64,000 nt of DNA from NCBI GenBank assembly GCA_963924555.1, contig OZ004586.1, forward strand, positions 8,452,501 through 8,516,500, read 5' to 3'. The position numbers and the translations under genes were made by a program. The stretch comes from Crambe crambe. Its lineage: Eukaryota > Porifera > Demospongiae > Poecilosclerida > Crambeidae. Positions 22,370 to 35,700 of the stretch are shown here, one piece after another. Positions within the stretch are counted from its first letter, which is position 1, and every line of letters begins with the position of its first letter. The notes beneath the pieces are model-generated. The model worked only from the letters and a program-made list of their open reading frames with translations. It was not told where the DNA came from and made no database searches.

Positions 22370-23290
22370 CAGCGACTTCAGAGAGTTACAATTTGAAAGG
22401 TTGGTTTATAGATCAAGGTCTGTACTAAGTAGTCTAAGGCCAGACTACTTTCCTTTTGAGTAGGGGTGAATAGTAGATACCTAACTTAATTGTTGAAGGA
22501 GCGAGTGCTACTGGAGATAATCATAGAAACAAATTTTTCATTTAGAGGGGGGTGGCATATTGGCACATTCCTGCATAGCCAAATTAATATTGTTGGTAAC
22601 TGTTGTCTTATTTTACAATGCCCTGTTACTTGGTATAGGGTTGATTAACAGTAGTTAATAGCTGAGTACCTTTGGCCATACGCAGCCTACCACAGCTAGC
22701 TAGAAGTCTGACCATATTACCAGAGTTAACCACACCAGGATCCCTCTATGGGTTATCTCCCACAGTGTCTTATCAGGTTGGCAGATAGTTATTTCAAAGT
22801 ACACTATACATATTGTAAATGCAAAGTAGCTACTTAGAAAGCCATTGCATGTGATTGAATCAACACTTTACTTTATCTGCATGCTAAGACAAGACTGTCC
22901 CACCCACCCCCCTGGGCTAAGGATATAGAAGTTGCTGATAATCCCATTCTGAAGTCTGACCATATTCCCACTATCTCTACCACACTCAAGATATCCCCAC
23001 AGGCTCACCAGGGCCTTGTAGATGGGCTTGACACAGAACAGAGTGTGCATTGGGACCAGTAAACACTTTCATTTTACAGTGGTATGTATACATGATAATT
23101 ATGCTCATGTGGACCATATTGTTTGCAGTGTCAGCAAGACTATAGAGTGTGTGCAGTGGCAATTCTTTAATAGTCAGCGACTTCACTTCTGTTCATTACA
23201 ATTTGAAAGGTTGGTTCATAGATCAAACCTGTAGACTAGTCTGACCTTTGGGTGTGAGGTATCAGACCACTTTCCTTTTGAGTCTATAGA
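22370..23290. repeat. Local direct duplication
   Basis: GTCAGCGACTTCA...ACAATTTGAAAGGTTGGTT and the following CCACTTTCCTTTTGAGT are present at 22370-22470 and again at 23172-23287. AAGTCTGACCATATT also repeats at about 22706 and 22953. The copies are diverged by small indels. No coding capacity recognised. Confidence 0.6.
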
Positions 23291-25265
23291 AGTCATTTGC
23301 AAGGAAATAGTTCCCAGTTTTGAATCACAAGGTTCATAAGATGATGTCAGACCACACCCATCACAAAAAGGGTACAAAAGTGGGGTGGGTCAAGAGAGCA
23401 ACTTCATGCTATCTCGGGCTTTCACTGAGCTGGCATTTACCAACCGAGGAATAGCCAACAAATCAAATTCCACACAAGCTTATTCTAGCTTTCCTTGTCA
23501 ATTCAGACATTCCTTTGTACGAACCAGATAACTAGAATCAGAGAGAGAGGTAGACTTGCGAACGCCGGCATGCACCGCATATAGACTATAGACTTAATAA
23601 AGGCTGATTATCCAGCCTACTAGAGCCATACTAAAAAGTGCAGACCAAGTTTCAGAAATACAGCAAGCAGATAAGATACTGGATTCTTCTTCTTCTCTAT
23701 ATTGTTATTCTTAGACAGCCATATCTCTCGAATCACTCAAGCTGCAGCTATGATTTCCGGATAAATCCACCTATCAACCAGACACTCTTTTGCGACCTGT
23801 CTAAAAGAGAGCTGGTATCAGTTGTTCTTGTTAGCCTCGGAATTCTGAGGCTTCCATATATCTCCATTTAAATAATCTGAGAGCCAAAAGCCTAAAGTCT
23901 GTAAAGACAGACTTTAGGACCAATTAGCTAATGGTAGCTATGGGAAAACTGGACAAAAACATCTTCATATCGACAGAAAACTTTTTTACATGTAAACTGA
24001 GAATACGGGAAAAAACATTCATCGATATTTCAACATCTATCAATCGTTTACAGGTACACTGAGAATATGGATAGTGGATGTATGGATTATTTTTTCCCCA
24101 CAATTTGCACCATAGGATTGGTGAATCGGGGGCCGAGGCTATACAAAGTGCCAAATTAAAGACCAGAAAAGAGCAACCAGATACTGAGATAGCTTAGTTT
24201 ATATTTCGAGCATAAGCTTATAGCACCTTAGCTCAGGTAATTTTCTACATGACCCTCTGCTGTTGGATTCTCCGTGCATGACGCTTATAGATGATTAGCT
24301 AACTTCTCCATGCACGAAGCTTTCATGGCTGGCTAGCTTGCTTTATTTGAACCCTTTCTGCTTTTGTTACATAATGTCAATCTACAGAAAAGAAAATGGT
24401 GTCCTGCTAGCCTCACCGAACTATCTGTGTTTTCTTAGCAATTGCTGAGAACTAGCATAGATGGGAAGAATAAAGTTTTAGAGTGCCTGTAAGAGCAGAA
24501 GTTAGTTTTTTCTACTTCCTATTTTTTGTATGTAACAAGGGCAACTGCATACCAAGTAGAAAAAAAATCATGCCCACGCACAAGAACTAGAGTCAGAGAG
24601 AAGCTAGTTTCTTGCTCTCTGGCACTACAAAGCGCCATCTAAGGCCTAAAAGTAACATAATTAGCATTTCCAAGTCTTTCAGAGCCACCAAAAGCGGGAG
24701 ACTACTTTTATAGCTAGCTGGAGCCAGGTTTCGCATGAAAAAATAACTGAGGGGATGTGCCTGATTTCCAATGCATCCAGGTAGTTTAGTTTGGAAACTT
24801 ACTCTTTCTCTGGAACCAAGTATGGGACTGCATGGGCCCATATGTTGCATGCAGCTACTAATGGGTAAGTGGAAATTACAGAAGGAATTTTTTAAAACCA
24901 AGTAGAAGGGGTGCTGCTATGGTGAATGTTTAGTAGCTGCATAGACGATTCCTCTCAGCATGAACCAGTAGTTTGTGGCACGTTACCAGAATGAATCAAT
25001 ACTTAACTTTTTACTGACTGACAAAACCAGTTATGACTAGATTGTTACATGAATATGCATAAGTTAGTGATGATTTAAGGGAGCTGAAACCCACAGAAAT
25101 AAAAAAACATGAAAATATTTCATCGAATTTCTAGGCCTCATACCACCTTCCCTAGAACATTTTTTTACCACCAAAATGCAGCTTTTTGAAAGAGCTTCCC
25201 TAAGTCCAACCATGACCGAGATAGCAAAAATGTTTTGGAAAATTGTACAACTGATATCTCAAAAT
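23291..25265. other. intergenic repeat-rich stretch, no supported gene
   Basis: About 23545-23870 is a diverged partial copy of the AGAGAGTGC repeat family (AAGTTTCAGAAATACAGCAAGCAG, CATATCTCTCGAA). AAGTCTGTAAAGACAGACTTTAGG near 23894 is a short palindrome. A CATACCAAGTAG foldback lies at about 24510-24570. No exons recognised. Confidence 0.45.
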
Positions 25266-25267
25266 AT

Positions 25268-25579
25268 CAGAGAGTGCGGTAGCACTCTCTATGTAGGGAT
25301 GACTCAGACGGCCACGTGCGCCGCCTATAGACTGATACAAAAGTGAAATTCTAGTTCCCCCACTTAAACCTACTGTGAATGATTATCCAGCCTACTAGAG
25401 CCTACTACAATGTGCAGACCAAGTTTCGGGACCAGGGAGCTTACCGTTTCAGAAATATGGCAAGCAGGTAAATCGCTTCTTCTCTATTGTTATCGTTATT
25501 CTTCTTTGACAACCATATCTCTCGAACCACTCAAGCTACAGATTCGAAATATAATATTACTCAGCTATCTCTAGCTAGC
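25268..25579. mobile_element. AGAGAGTGC repeat family, copy 1
   Basis: Starts with the hairpin AGAGAGTGCGGTAGCACTCTCT then TAGGGATGACTC, and runs through AGCCTACTAGAGCCTACTAC and ATATCTCTCGAACCACTC. A second copy at 32443-32830 is nearly identical, and a third partial copy lies at 23545-23870. Noncoding dispersed repeat. Confidence 0.7.
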
Positions 25580-26170
25580 TAGCCTCGTCCCCAGGCTCTA
25601 ATTTTGCGGAGGCGGACAAAAGAGCCTGGTACCCACTGTTTGCGCATGCACCAAATTTTCCCCCAAATTGGGGGAAATCGTAATCTCTAAGTAATCTTCC
25701 GTGACGCATGACGCAATACTGCTGAATCAGCATTGCAGCAGACTACCTCTAGTTCTTTGCGGACGGTGTTTTTTTTACGCCCTATCTCGGCTGGGACAAT
25801 CCCACCTAGTACTGAACAAGGAGCAGCAGCAAGCAATTCTCTCCGTTCGTTTATTCATTGGGGAATATTGCAGAGCTGAGGCTGTGATCATCTCCTCTGG
25901 ATTTTGAGAGCAGCTTATGGATAAAGAAATTCTTGCCACTATAAATAGTTTTAGAAATGCCAGTCTTGTCTTCTCTTCTCCAGAGAATTTAGCTTTCTTG
26001 GTACCTTATAGCACATGCTCATACACGTAGTTACATGTTGTGACATCACACACCGTCATAAAGTGTAATAGGCGGGAATTTCGCGTGAAATTTTTGGCAC
26101 ATGCGCAGACAGTGGGTACCAGGCTCTATTTTCCGCCTCCGCACAATTTTAGAGCCTGGGTACGAGGCTA
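25580..26170. mobile_element. MITE with TAGCCTCG ends and about 70-bp TIRs
   Basis: The left arm 25580-25650 (TAGCCTCGTCCCCAGGCTCT...GTACCCACTGTTTGCGCATG) is inverted at 26098-26170. The interior is noncoding. The termini match those of the tyrosine-recombinase element at 37012-39382 and of the related MITE at 31383-31987, including subterminal CCTGGTACC and GCGCATGC. Confidence 0.8.
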
Positions 26171-26242
26171 GCTAGATGATAGACTACTGTATCAACTCGG
26201 GGATTTAGATTCACCAATCCATCTACCGGTAGACTCTATTTG

Positions 26243-26531
26243 AAAAAGCATTTCATGAAATGAAAAAAGATGTAGGGATGACCACTGCTCAAAAAAATAA
26301 GGAAATAAGAAGGATAGAAATGGGATCAATCTTTGTTCTGTATATCCAGCCAACAATCCCTACATATACGTCAGGTAGCTTCAGATTATAGTGTAGTAAT
26401 ATACGTATATGTAGGGATTGTTGGCTGGATATACAGAACAATGATTGATCCCATTTCCATCCTTCTTGTTTCCTTGTTTTTTTGAGCAGTGGTCATCCCT
26501 ACATCTTTTTTCATTTCATGAAATGCTTTTT
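26243..26531. mobile_element. Foldback MITE (AAAAAGCATTTCATGAAATG ends), copy 1
   Basis: Near-perfect hairpin arms 26243-26375 and 26401-26531, each with GATGTAGGGATGACCACTGCTC. A close copy lies at 33228-33517. Noncoding. Confidence 0.85.
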
Positions 26532-26580
26532 CCCTTACTTGTATACAATTATAACCCTTCATACTTATTATGTGTTAAAC

Positions 26581-26692
26581 ACAATGTATGCAGGGAAATC
26601 AGCTGTGTACATACCACTAAGTGGTGGTCATTCACACTTGAGTAGCTTCCAACCACATGTCGACACAGCTAATTCCCTGCATACATTGTAGA
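26581..26692. repeat. Short foldback, TGTATGCAGGGA arms
   Basis: ACAATGTATGCAGGGAA at about 26581 is inverted as TTCCCTGCATACATTGT at about 26674. About 75 bp of unrelated sequence between. Likely a small MITE. Confidence 0.6.
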
Positions 26693-27446
26693 TTATGCCT
26701 ATTTTACAATGCTCCAAAATTCGACCTATTATTCCCTCAAATGCACCAATTATTCCCTTAAATGTACCAATTATTCCCACTATTATTCTTAAATAAGCTA
26801 ATGATTATGGTTGCCCAGTCCACCAGTAGCAGTAGCAGAGCTAGAAGTAGCTTAGCCATTGCCATAAACTAACAGCTGCATGTAGTTAGTTGTCCATATT
26901 ATGTACTCATGATTCAGGTCTTAGGGATATAGCTAGACACTGTCACAGTGTAGCAAGAAACTACCTCGGGCAGTAGAGAGTGACAGAAGTCTTCATTTTC
27001 AGGCTTGCAGCAGCTCCAATTATTCTCATCATGCTCAAAATATGCCCCCTGGCATTATGCTTGATTCCAGGAAGTCCCGATTATTCCCAAAATTATGCTG
27101 GCATAATCTACCTAAGCCTAATAAAGTATAAATATATATATTTGAGATATCAGTTGTACAAATATTTTTGCTATCTCGGTCATGGTTGGACTTACGGGGT
27201 TTTTAAATAGACCATTGGAAAGCTCTTTGAAAAAGCTACATTTTGATGGTTAAAAAATGTTCTAGGGGTATGTATGAAGACGGTATGAAGCCTAGAAGTT
27301 CGACGTAATATTTTCATGATTTTTTGGTGTTTTTTTTTGGTTTTTTTTGTGCCGAATCCATCCCCATAATAATTGTGAGCATGCCCAATACAATTAACTT
27401 AAACATAACCACAGGATGAGAGAAGGGAGTATACTTATATATGTAT
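26693..27446. other. intergenic, repeat-like, no gene
   Basis: 26720-26800 repeats CCAATTATTCCC phrases, and 26995-27120 holds related GATTATTCCC/GCATAAT text on a probable MITE. No exon recognised. Confidence 0.4.
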
Positions 27447-27708
27447 ACAAGTGAGTGCAAAAAATTTCTTCTAAATAAAAAGGTTAAGTAGGGATAGCTT
27501 AAAATCTAGCTGGGCTATAATAATGTACTGCAGCCTCGTATGAAAATAATCCCTACATTTACATCCACTACCTATAGCTAGCTATGACAGTTGTAAAAGT
27601 AGGGATTGTTTTCATACGAGGCTGCAGTACATTATTATAGCCCAGCTAGATTTTAAGCTATCCCTACTTAACCTTTTTATTTAGAAGAAATTTTTTGCAC
27701 TCACTTGT
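27447..27708. mobile_element. Foldback MITE with about 115-bp arms
   Basis: Arms 27447-27560 and 27597-27708 are almost perfectly inverted, with GTAAGTAGGGATAGC-like text in each (AAGTAGGGATAGCTTAAAAT). The short loop at 27561-27596 is noncoding. Confidence 0.85.
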
Positions 27709-28111
27709 TTCCATCCTTTTTTCTTATTGCTTGAAGTTGAATGTAAGTTTGTGTATGTAAAGAATTGAATGGCAGTAGTGATACTACTATAAGATGAGCA
27801 TCTGTACTGTAATTCAGCAAGGAGTGACTAGAACATCATCAGATAAGAATAAAATTAGCTACCTAAACTTGGAAGCTTACGTGGCTCCGCCCATAAGCCC
27901 CGCCCCCTACCGACGTGCGCTTCAAAATGGCGTCGAAAGATTGGCTAGTGTTCCGAGTGCTCGAATAGTGAAGTAGAGCCTTAGTCAAAACTAATAGCAA
28001 AAGACCAGCCTCTAGGTGCCGCTCTAACAGATGGCCAAAGCAGAATTTTGATGACTATAGCCAGTAAGCCGGTACGTCGATCTTATATTTATTATCCTTA
28101 TTATTATTATT

Positions 28112-28559
28112 ATAAAGAAAAAGAACAAAAGTCAATTTTAGACATCGTTTTTTTCTTATGTTAGCGAATGAATTTTTGGTTTTGGAACATTCTCCTCTCT
28201 TCTTTGTAGATGTAATAATTCACTGTAGCCTTCTGAGAACCTGTAGAGTAAGGGTAGAAGAGAAAGAAGAGTTTTTAGTTTATACAGTCTTATGACCTTT
28301 GACCCGCTATCCCTACTTAGAGAGTGCTAGCGCACTCTCTGATAAAGAAAAAGAACAAAAGTCAATTTTAGACATCGTTTTTTTCTTATGTTAGCGAATG
28401 AATTTTTGGTTTTGGAACATTCTCCTCTCTTCTTTGTAGATGTAATAATTCACTGTAGCCTTCTGAGAACCTGTAGAGTAAGGGTAGAAGAGAAAGAAGA
28501 GTTTTTAGTTTATACAGTCTTATGACCTTTGACCCGCTATCCCTACTTAGAGAGTGCTA
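28112..28559. repeat. Tandem duplication, period 230 bp, directly upstream of the PNP exon
   Basis: 28112-28329 and 28342-28559 look identical base for base over about 218 bp, separated by a 12-bp piece (GCGCACTCTCTG) that completes an AGAGAGTGCTAGCGCACTCTCT palindrome. The second copy ends 25 bp before the ATG at 28585, so it probably contributes promoter or 5'UTR sequence. Confidence 0.9.
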
Positions 28560-28584
28560 ATTTATACCTCATATCCTGTAGAGT

Positions 28585-31500
28585 ATGGAGGTACCTGCCT
28601 TTGGGGATGAAGATTTACGAAGGATTGTCAAGGAGAAAAAGCCACTTACACATGTACAAGAGAAAGAAGAGGATAAATTTAGCAAACTTATTACATTTCG
28701 CCAAACGGTTGAACTCATTATTCACACGGTCAATGGAAATGAGAAATGGGCTGTACTTGATTTGTTCAAGCCTCCTGAATTGCATCCCAATAATCCTATT
28801 ACAGAAAGGCATGTTGACCTTTCTGGACCAAACTGGATTGTGCTTGGAATGTTTGGAGGATACAAGTCTGCTTTAATTCAGACTGAACAGGGTGTTGAGT
28901 GTCAGGAGGAGATTGAGGAGGCTCTGGATAAATTTCCAAGGGCAAAATTCATCCTAGCTATTGGTGTTGCATATGGTTTCGATCCTAAAACCAAATATTG
29001 TGATGTACTAGTATCTAAGTTCATCGATGGGGTGGGCAACATCAAGTACGAGAGTGATAATTCAATCATTTCCAGAGCAAGCAGTCGCCGTTTCAATGAA
29101 GTTTCAAAGACTCTGAGAAATGTTTTTGCCAGAAATGTAGAAACATGGGGTGACTTCAAATGTACTAAAGAGGGGCGCTGTTCAATAGCTCATTCTGGAG
29201 TCATTATTAGTGATAAAGTGTTGGTCAACAACAAAGAAGTACGTAATGAAATTAAAAGGAATGCACCTGAAGCACTCGGAGGCGAAATGGAAGGCGTTGT
29301 TCTGTGTAAGATTAAGCAGAGTTTAGCGAAACGAAACAATCGTGAAATTGATGTAATCATAATCAAGGGAGTTGCTGACTATGCAGATGGAACAAAAGGG
29401 AAAGAGTGGCAACTTACTGCTGCCATGGCTGCTGTAAAGTATGCAGAATACGCATTGAAGTCAACTGAGGGAAAACTTTTTACAGAGGGTAAGTGGCATG
29501 TGTGCATTTTGCATGATATGATAATGAATATGCCATCTAGCTCATAGCAGTCTTGCCTAGCTTTAACATGGCCATGCCATACACTCAAGCTCAATCTTCA
29601 AGCATGAGTTTATTGTCCGTATTTTTTCCTTCCTCCTTCATATACTTTAGCTTGACCTTGCCAGGCCAGCTAGCAAGTGAAAGCTATGAACAGCGACAAA
29701 GTTCAAGATTTTACAATTTGTTTGAAAAAGGCAGGGTTAAAGTAGCAAGAACAGAAGCTACAAAGTCATAAGAAAGCAAATTAACAGTCGTGAGAAAGCA
29801 TGAAGCCGTAGGCAAGTCAACAATTGTTCAAGAAAGTACTGTGAGCAAGAAAACCAGCATGAAAGCCATGATCAGCTGCAAGAGAGCTTGCAAGAAAGCC
29901 TTAAACAGTAAGAGCAGAAGCTACAAAATCAAGAGTAGCTAGGTCCTAAGAAAGAGAGCCAAAAAACAAGGAAAACAAGCTATAACTATGACCACAATAA
30001 ATACTAGCTAACTAAACCTGTTTACCATTAAATCAAGATATAGTACTGCAGATACGTGAATGATTGTGCTTTTAATGATAATTTTTTGCCTCGGCACCAA
30101 AGTGCCAAGGCACAGTGCTGGAGGTGACTATGTCCTATTAGTAGCACACGAAGCGCATGACCTTAACCTGCTTACAAGCCCACAAGCAAGCCACGTGCAC
30201 AAGTGAGAAAGTAACTTAACGATCATCTGAGGAGCAAGAAAACCAAACAGCGAGAGCAGAGGGAAAAATTTTAGCTGTTTCCTCCATGGCATTATTGACA
30301 TGCTAAAGACTGCTATGTGATAGTGTGACTTATACACCATGACTTGCATCTATGGGGGTTGGTGGGTACATCTGTAACTCCTAGCTATACCTTCTGGATT
30401 CATTCCGTATAGTGGCTACAAATGGTATCTTCGCACCCTGGTACATAGCATTTCTGGGATTCATTAACCTGATGAGCCCACCTTGGGGCATTCATTACTT
30501 TCTTGATGTCCACCCTATAGGGCCGGCTAGAGAGCTGGCTCACATACCCGTTGATGTGTGATTGTGTTAGTATATTTGCCTTGCACATCTATATTATTAC
30601 TAGGGAAATGCAAAGCATTGTGGTAAGTGAAGCTTTAGCCTCATCACAAAGGACAGATCTAGAATCGCAATATTCTATGTCAAGGGACTCGTGTCATGAC
30701 TTCTGGCACCTTTGAAAGAAGGAAGTAACAACTTTTTCATATAGTTAGGTACATAGGTTACTATTTTAGCTAGTATACAATGTAACAGAGCAGTGTAAAT
30801 GAAGAAGTATTCTAAATGAAGAACTTTCGGTGTAAATGAAATTGTTTAGGGCCCTATGACTTTCAGTTCCACTGGTGTAGCAACTGAATTGACTTGTACC
30901 TGCTACTGAAGATAAATTTCGAGTAACAGAAAATGTTATTGGGTGCTTGGGAAGTTTGTCTGGTGGAGAGAGCATGATGCATGGTCACTGAGCTAGCTAT
31001 GTTGCTAATTCTAGCATATTTTTTTTCTTCGAGGTTTACGTATAAGCTTACATGTCTCCTTTGTCTGTTGTTTCTTTATTTTTTGGATTTCCACCATTAT
31101 ATTCCTGCCAAATTTGCACGCTCTGCTATTATTATTGCGCGGACATTAATGTTATTCAGTCTTCTCAATAGCTCTAGAATGTAGGACCTGGAGTTATGCC
31201 TTTGTAGAGGTTTGACTGGACTTTCACCGCTGGTTTAGTTTTTAGCAAGATAGTCTAGGAAAATTTATTTTGTGTATATTTTAATTAGTGTTAAAAAAGG
31301 CGTGTACAATAACAATAAAACAATCACTACAAAATAGACGCAGTATGGTGTGTAGTAGCTCGACATTAGGTGCATGAGTCAGCTTAGCCTGGTACCCATA
31401 ATCTCTCAGTAACTGTTTGTGACGCATGACACAATATACTGCTGAATCAGCACTGCAGTTCTAGTTCATTTCATGTGCCAGTTCTTCTTTGCAGATGGTG

Positions 31501-32676
31501 TGTTTGTTTTGACACCCTATCTCAGCTGGGACAACCCCGTCTAGTACTGAACAAGGAGCAGCAGGAAGCAATTCTCTCCATTCGTTTGTTTGTTGGGGAA
31601 TAGTGCAGGGCTGAGGCAGCTGTGATCTAGCCTCTTTCCCAGGCCTTCCTCTCCCCCTTGCAAAATTTAATGCTCACACGTGAGGGGGAGAGGAAGGCCT
31701 GGGAATGAGGCTAGCTATGATCATCTCTTCTGGCTTTGAGGGGGAATGGCTTATGGATAAGGATATTTTTGCCACTATGAATGGTTTTAGAAGTGCTTCT
31801 CTTCTCCAGAATTTCATTGCAATAGCTTTCTTGGTAACTTATAGCGCACACTCATACACGTAGTTACATGCTGTGATATCACACACCTGTAATAGGCAGG
31901 AATTTCATGTGAAATTTTTGGTGCATGCACAAACAGTGGGTACCAGGCTATATTTCCCATCTCTGCATAATTTTAGAGCAGGCTAAGGTCAGCTGTGCTA
32001 TTTTTGAGAAATAGGGTTTGTTTGTGGTTGTCAAAAATATACTTGCTATGCTCTTAGTAAGGTCAGTCAATAACAGCCTAGCAAACCTATATTGGTTTAA
32101 GGGCACTTCAATAACTTCAGATTCCAACATCTCTACAGATATAGGGATCAATTATGATAGTACTTGGGAAAAGGTACAATTTCACCCCCCCCCCCCCAAA
32201 AAAAAAAAAAAATGGAGTTATTAGTACCACGTTATAGCTCATTACCTTAAAGATACAACACTTGAAGCTAAATCTTAAACCACCGCAGTGTAATGTAGTG
32301 AGTAATAACTGTAATAGACTATTTCAACCAACACAAAACAAGACTAAAATGACAGAGACTAAAGCAGAGAGTAAATGTAAAACAATAAATACATTCAAGA
32401 AAAACCACAAGCAGATGATTTAACCACACAGCACAGAATCAGAGAGTGCGGTAGCACTCTCTATGTAGGGATGACTCGGACGGCCGCGCACACCGCCTAT
32501 AGACTAATACAAAAATGAAATCCTAGTTCCCCCACTTAGACCTAACAAAAGCTACTGTGAATGATTATCCAGCCTACTAGAGCCTACTACAATGTGCAGA
32601 CCAAGTTTCAGGACCAGGGAGCTCACCGTTTCAGAAATACGGCAAGCAGGTAAATCGCTATATTCTTCTTCTTCTC

Positions 32677-32720
<44 letters not shown>

Positions 32721-35700
32721 TTAGACAACCATATCTCTCGAACCACTCTAGCCTACAGCTATGATTTCTGGACAAATCCACTCCAAATTCTACGAACTAC
32801 GATCTTTTGTACTCGTTGATCCTCGAAAGAGTCGATGAAAAAAGGAGACACTACGGAGCACAGCACTCGACTAATTCAATTAGGAAGCCATCTTTTCTAT
32901 AATACGCATGCGCATGTATTTGATATCTAATTATTCGAAATTATAATATTACTCAGCTATCTCTCGATCTCTAGCTAGCTAGCTAGCTCTAGATAATGGA
33001 CTACACTATCGACTCGGGGATTTTAGATTCACCAATCCAGCTATCGGTAGACTCTATTTCAGCATCTTCGACCTCCAAGTATAGCTCAACAATAACACAA
33101 CACCTTGACTCGTTACTATGCTATTGGAGAACTATTCTTCTTCCATCTGTCCCCTGCATAGAAGAATGAACTCTATACATAGCTAAAACCATAAAAGAGA
33201 GGAAAAAAGACCAGAAACAAGTAAGAGAAAAAGCATTTCGTGAAATGAAAAAAAGATGTAGGGATGACCACTGCTCAAAAAAGTAAGGAAACAAGAAGGA
33301 TGGAATGGGATCAATCTTTGTTCTGTATATCCAGCCAACAATCCCTACATATACGTATATTACTGCACTACAATCTGAAGCTACCCGACGTATATGTAGG
33401 GATTGTTGGCTGGATATACAGAATAAAGATTGATCCCATTTCCATCCTTCTTGTTTCCTTACTTTTTTGAGCAGTGGTCATCCCTACATCTTTTTTCATT
33501 TCACGAAATGCTTTTTCCCAATTGTTACAGTATTCCACATGCGGAGCTATAAGCGCACCACTTCAGTCTAAGATTGAGTACCGTAGTCACTGTAATTCAA
33601 GCGCCAGAAAATAATAATTCCATGTAGGCATGGCACTTAGCTTATGACTTAAAAAATGCACTTCCTCTGGGCGTGGCGCTTAAATTACAGTGGCGCTTAG
33701 TTAATTGTAGCTTATCTGGACTGTAAAAACGTGGAGATGGCTGCTAGCAGTGCCAATCACTTTCAGCTGTCATTCAGCAGTGTTGTGAAGGGATTTCACG
33801 TGTATCAGGCAGTTTGGACCCCAGTGCTCAATGCTGAATACGTAACACAGCAAGAACATGGCAATAGTGAAGATCAGTATGCTGTGGCTGTGATTAACAA
33901 TGACCAGGTTGTCGGGCATGTACCTAGAGAGCTTTCCCAAATATTTTGGTATTTCATTGAAAGAGAAGGTGAAATTTTCTGCAAAGTCACTGGGAAAGGT
34001 CTGGACTCCTGCAAGGTGGGATGGAAATACCTTACATTCACACTCTGAAGGGGAAGAAAAAACTTGTGAATAAACTTAGGTTAGTACTGAATATTAAAAA
34101 ACTAAACAGTACCACATGATCGAGCTATCTACATGTTTTCATCAATATCAGACAAAGGTTCATAGGATGGGGGGTAATAGAGCCTTCAGCCTCACTATCG
34201 GTCATATCAGCATCACTGTTGGTCATAATTATATTCTGCTTCTTCCTCAGAACTGCAATCAGATTCAGCATCATCAGAACCACAATCAGATTCAGCATCA
34301 TCAGAACCACTATCAAAGGGGTCATGATCAGTCTGTTCCGGCTCATAGAAACCCATGTTGGCCTCCCCAAAAACTTCCACGATTATTTCATCTATTTCCT
34401 TTCTAACACGGTCATCTCTAATAATCTGATCTTCCTCTTTTCCAAGAGCATTTGAAAGCCCAGTAACTAGAAATGATTTCTTAACAATACATAAATTTGA
34501 ATCAAGCTTTTCATTAGCCTCCTCCATCCAGCTTACTACAAGTTGCTTGGGTGGTTTTTTTATTACCTCATCATCAGAGTGTTCAAGCATGTATTGAACC
34601 CATGAATTTCTCATATAAGCTTTTATTGGTTTGTTGATACTGACATCAAGAGGCTGAAGGATTGATGTACAACCATCAGGGATCACCAGGACAGTAGTAT
34701 TAGAATTCTGAAATGCATCCTTTACCTTATCAGTTAAGTGAGCACTAAATGTATCAAGGAAAAGTAAGGATGGCCGCCTCTTTGTGTACTTGACCCAAAT
34801 GTCCGAAATCCATTTTAGCATTAATTTTTCATCCATCCATGCTTTCTTTTGATAGCTAACTAGAGTGCCTTCTGATCCTTGTACCCCTCTTATAGATCTG
34901 GAAGTAGTACCTTTAAAAATCAACATGGGAGGAAGCATATTCCCCACCGCACTGCATGAAAGAACAGCTGTTAGCCGATTTTTTTCAGATTTGGTTGTCC
35001 TGACTTTGATAGTCTTTTTCCCCCTAACATCTACAGTTTTTGAAGGCACCATATCCATATAAACTGGGGGTTCATCCATATTACAAATTAAATGATACAG
35101 AAAATCACCATTCTCCCTTATACGCCTTACCTGTCTCCTGAATTCACTGATTTTACTTTCCAGATCTTTGGGCAATTCTTGAGCCATAGAGGTCTTAGCC
35201 CATAAAACTAAATTATGTCGCACCATAAATGATTTAAGCCACCCATCAGAAGCTTTAAAGTTAGGTAAAGTACTTTGTATAAGGCTTAATGCTTTTAACT
35301 TAATAGCTTGGGTAGAAACAGGCATGTTCTTCTCTTCTCGTTGCTCCAAAACCCACTGCAACAATTTCATGTCTATTTCAGGGGGATTTCTTCCTTGACC
35401 CTATCGCTTAGCACGATGTGGGTGCTTGATGATGTCTAGCTCATCTTTGAGCCATCTTTGGACATTTTTGGGGAATTGAATACCTGGTTCTCAGAGTTGG
35501 GGTTTTTTCTGTGGGGGAAGGCCCAGCAGAATCAGCAGGAAAATCAGCTGACAGAGGAGTGTCAGTAGAGAGATTGGCAGGTGGAGAAGAATCAGCAGAA
35601 GGATTGGAAAATGCAGGAGGATCAGCAGGAAGACTGGAAGGAGACAACAGTGGATCAGGACAAGGAATGGCAGGAGGGTTTTTCCTAGGCCTCCCAACCC

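Noticed and set aside
28529..28876. 115-codon plus-strand frame overlapping the PNP exon start
   Set aside because: Different frame from the domain-bearing one, no features.
34125..34455. Several overlapping frames on both strands
   Set aside because: Shadows of the acidic repeat at the C-terminal end of the pogo transposase.
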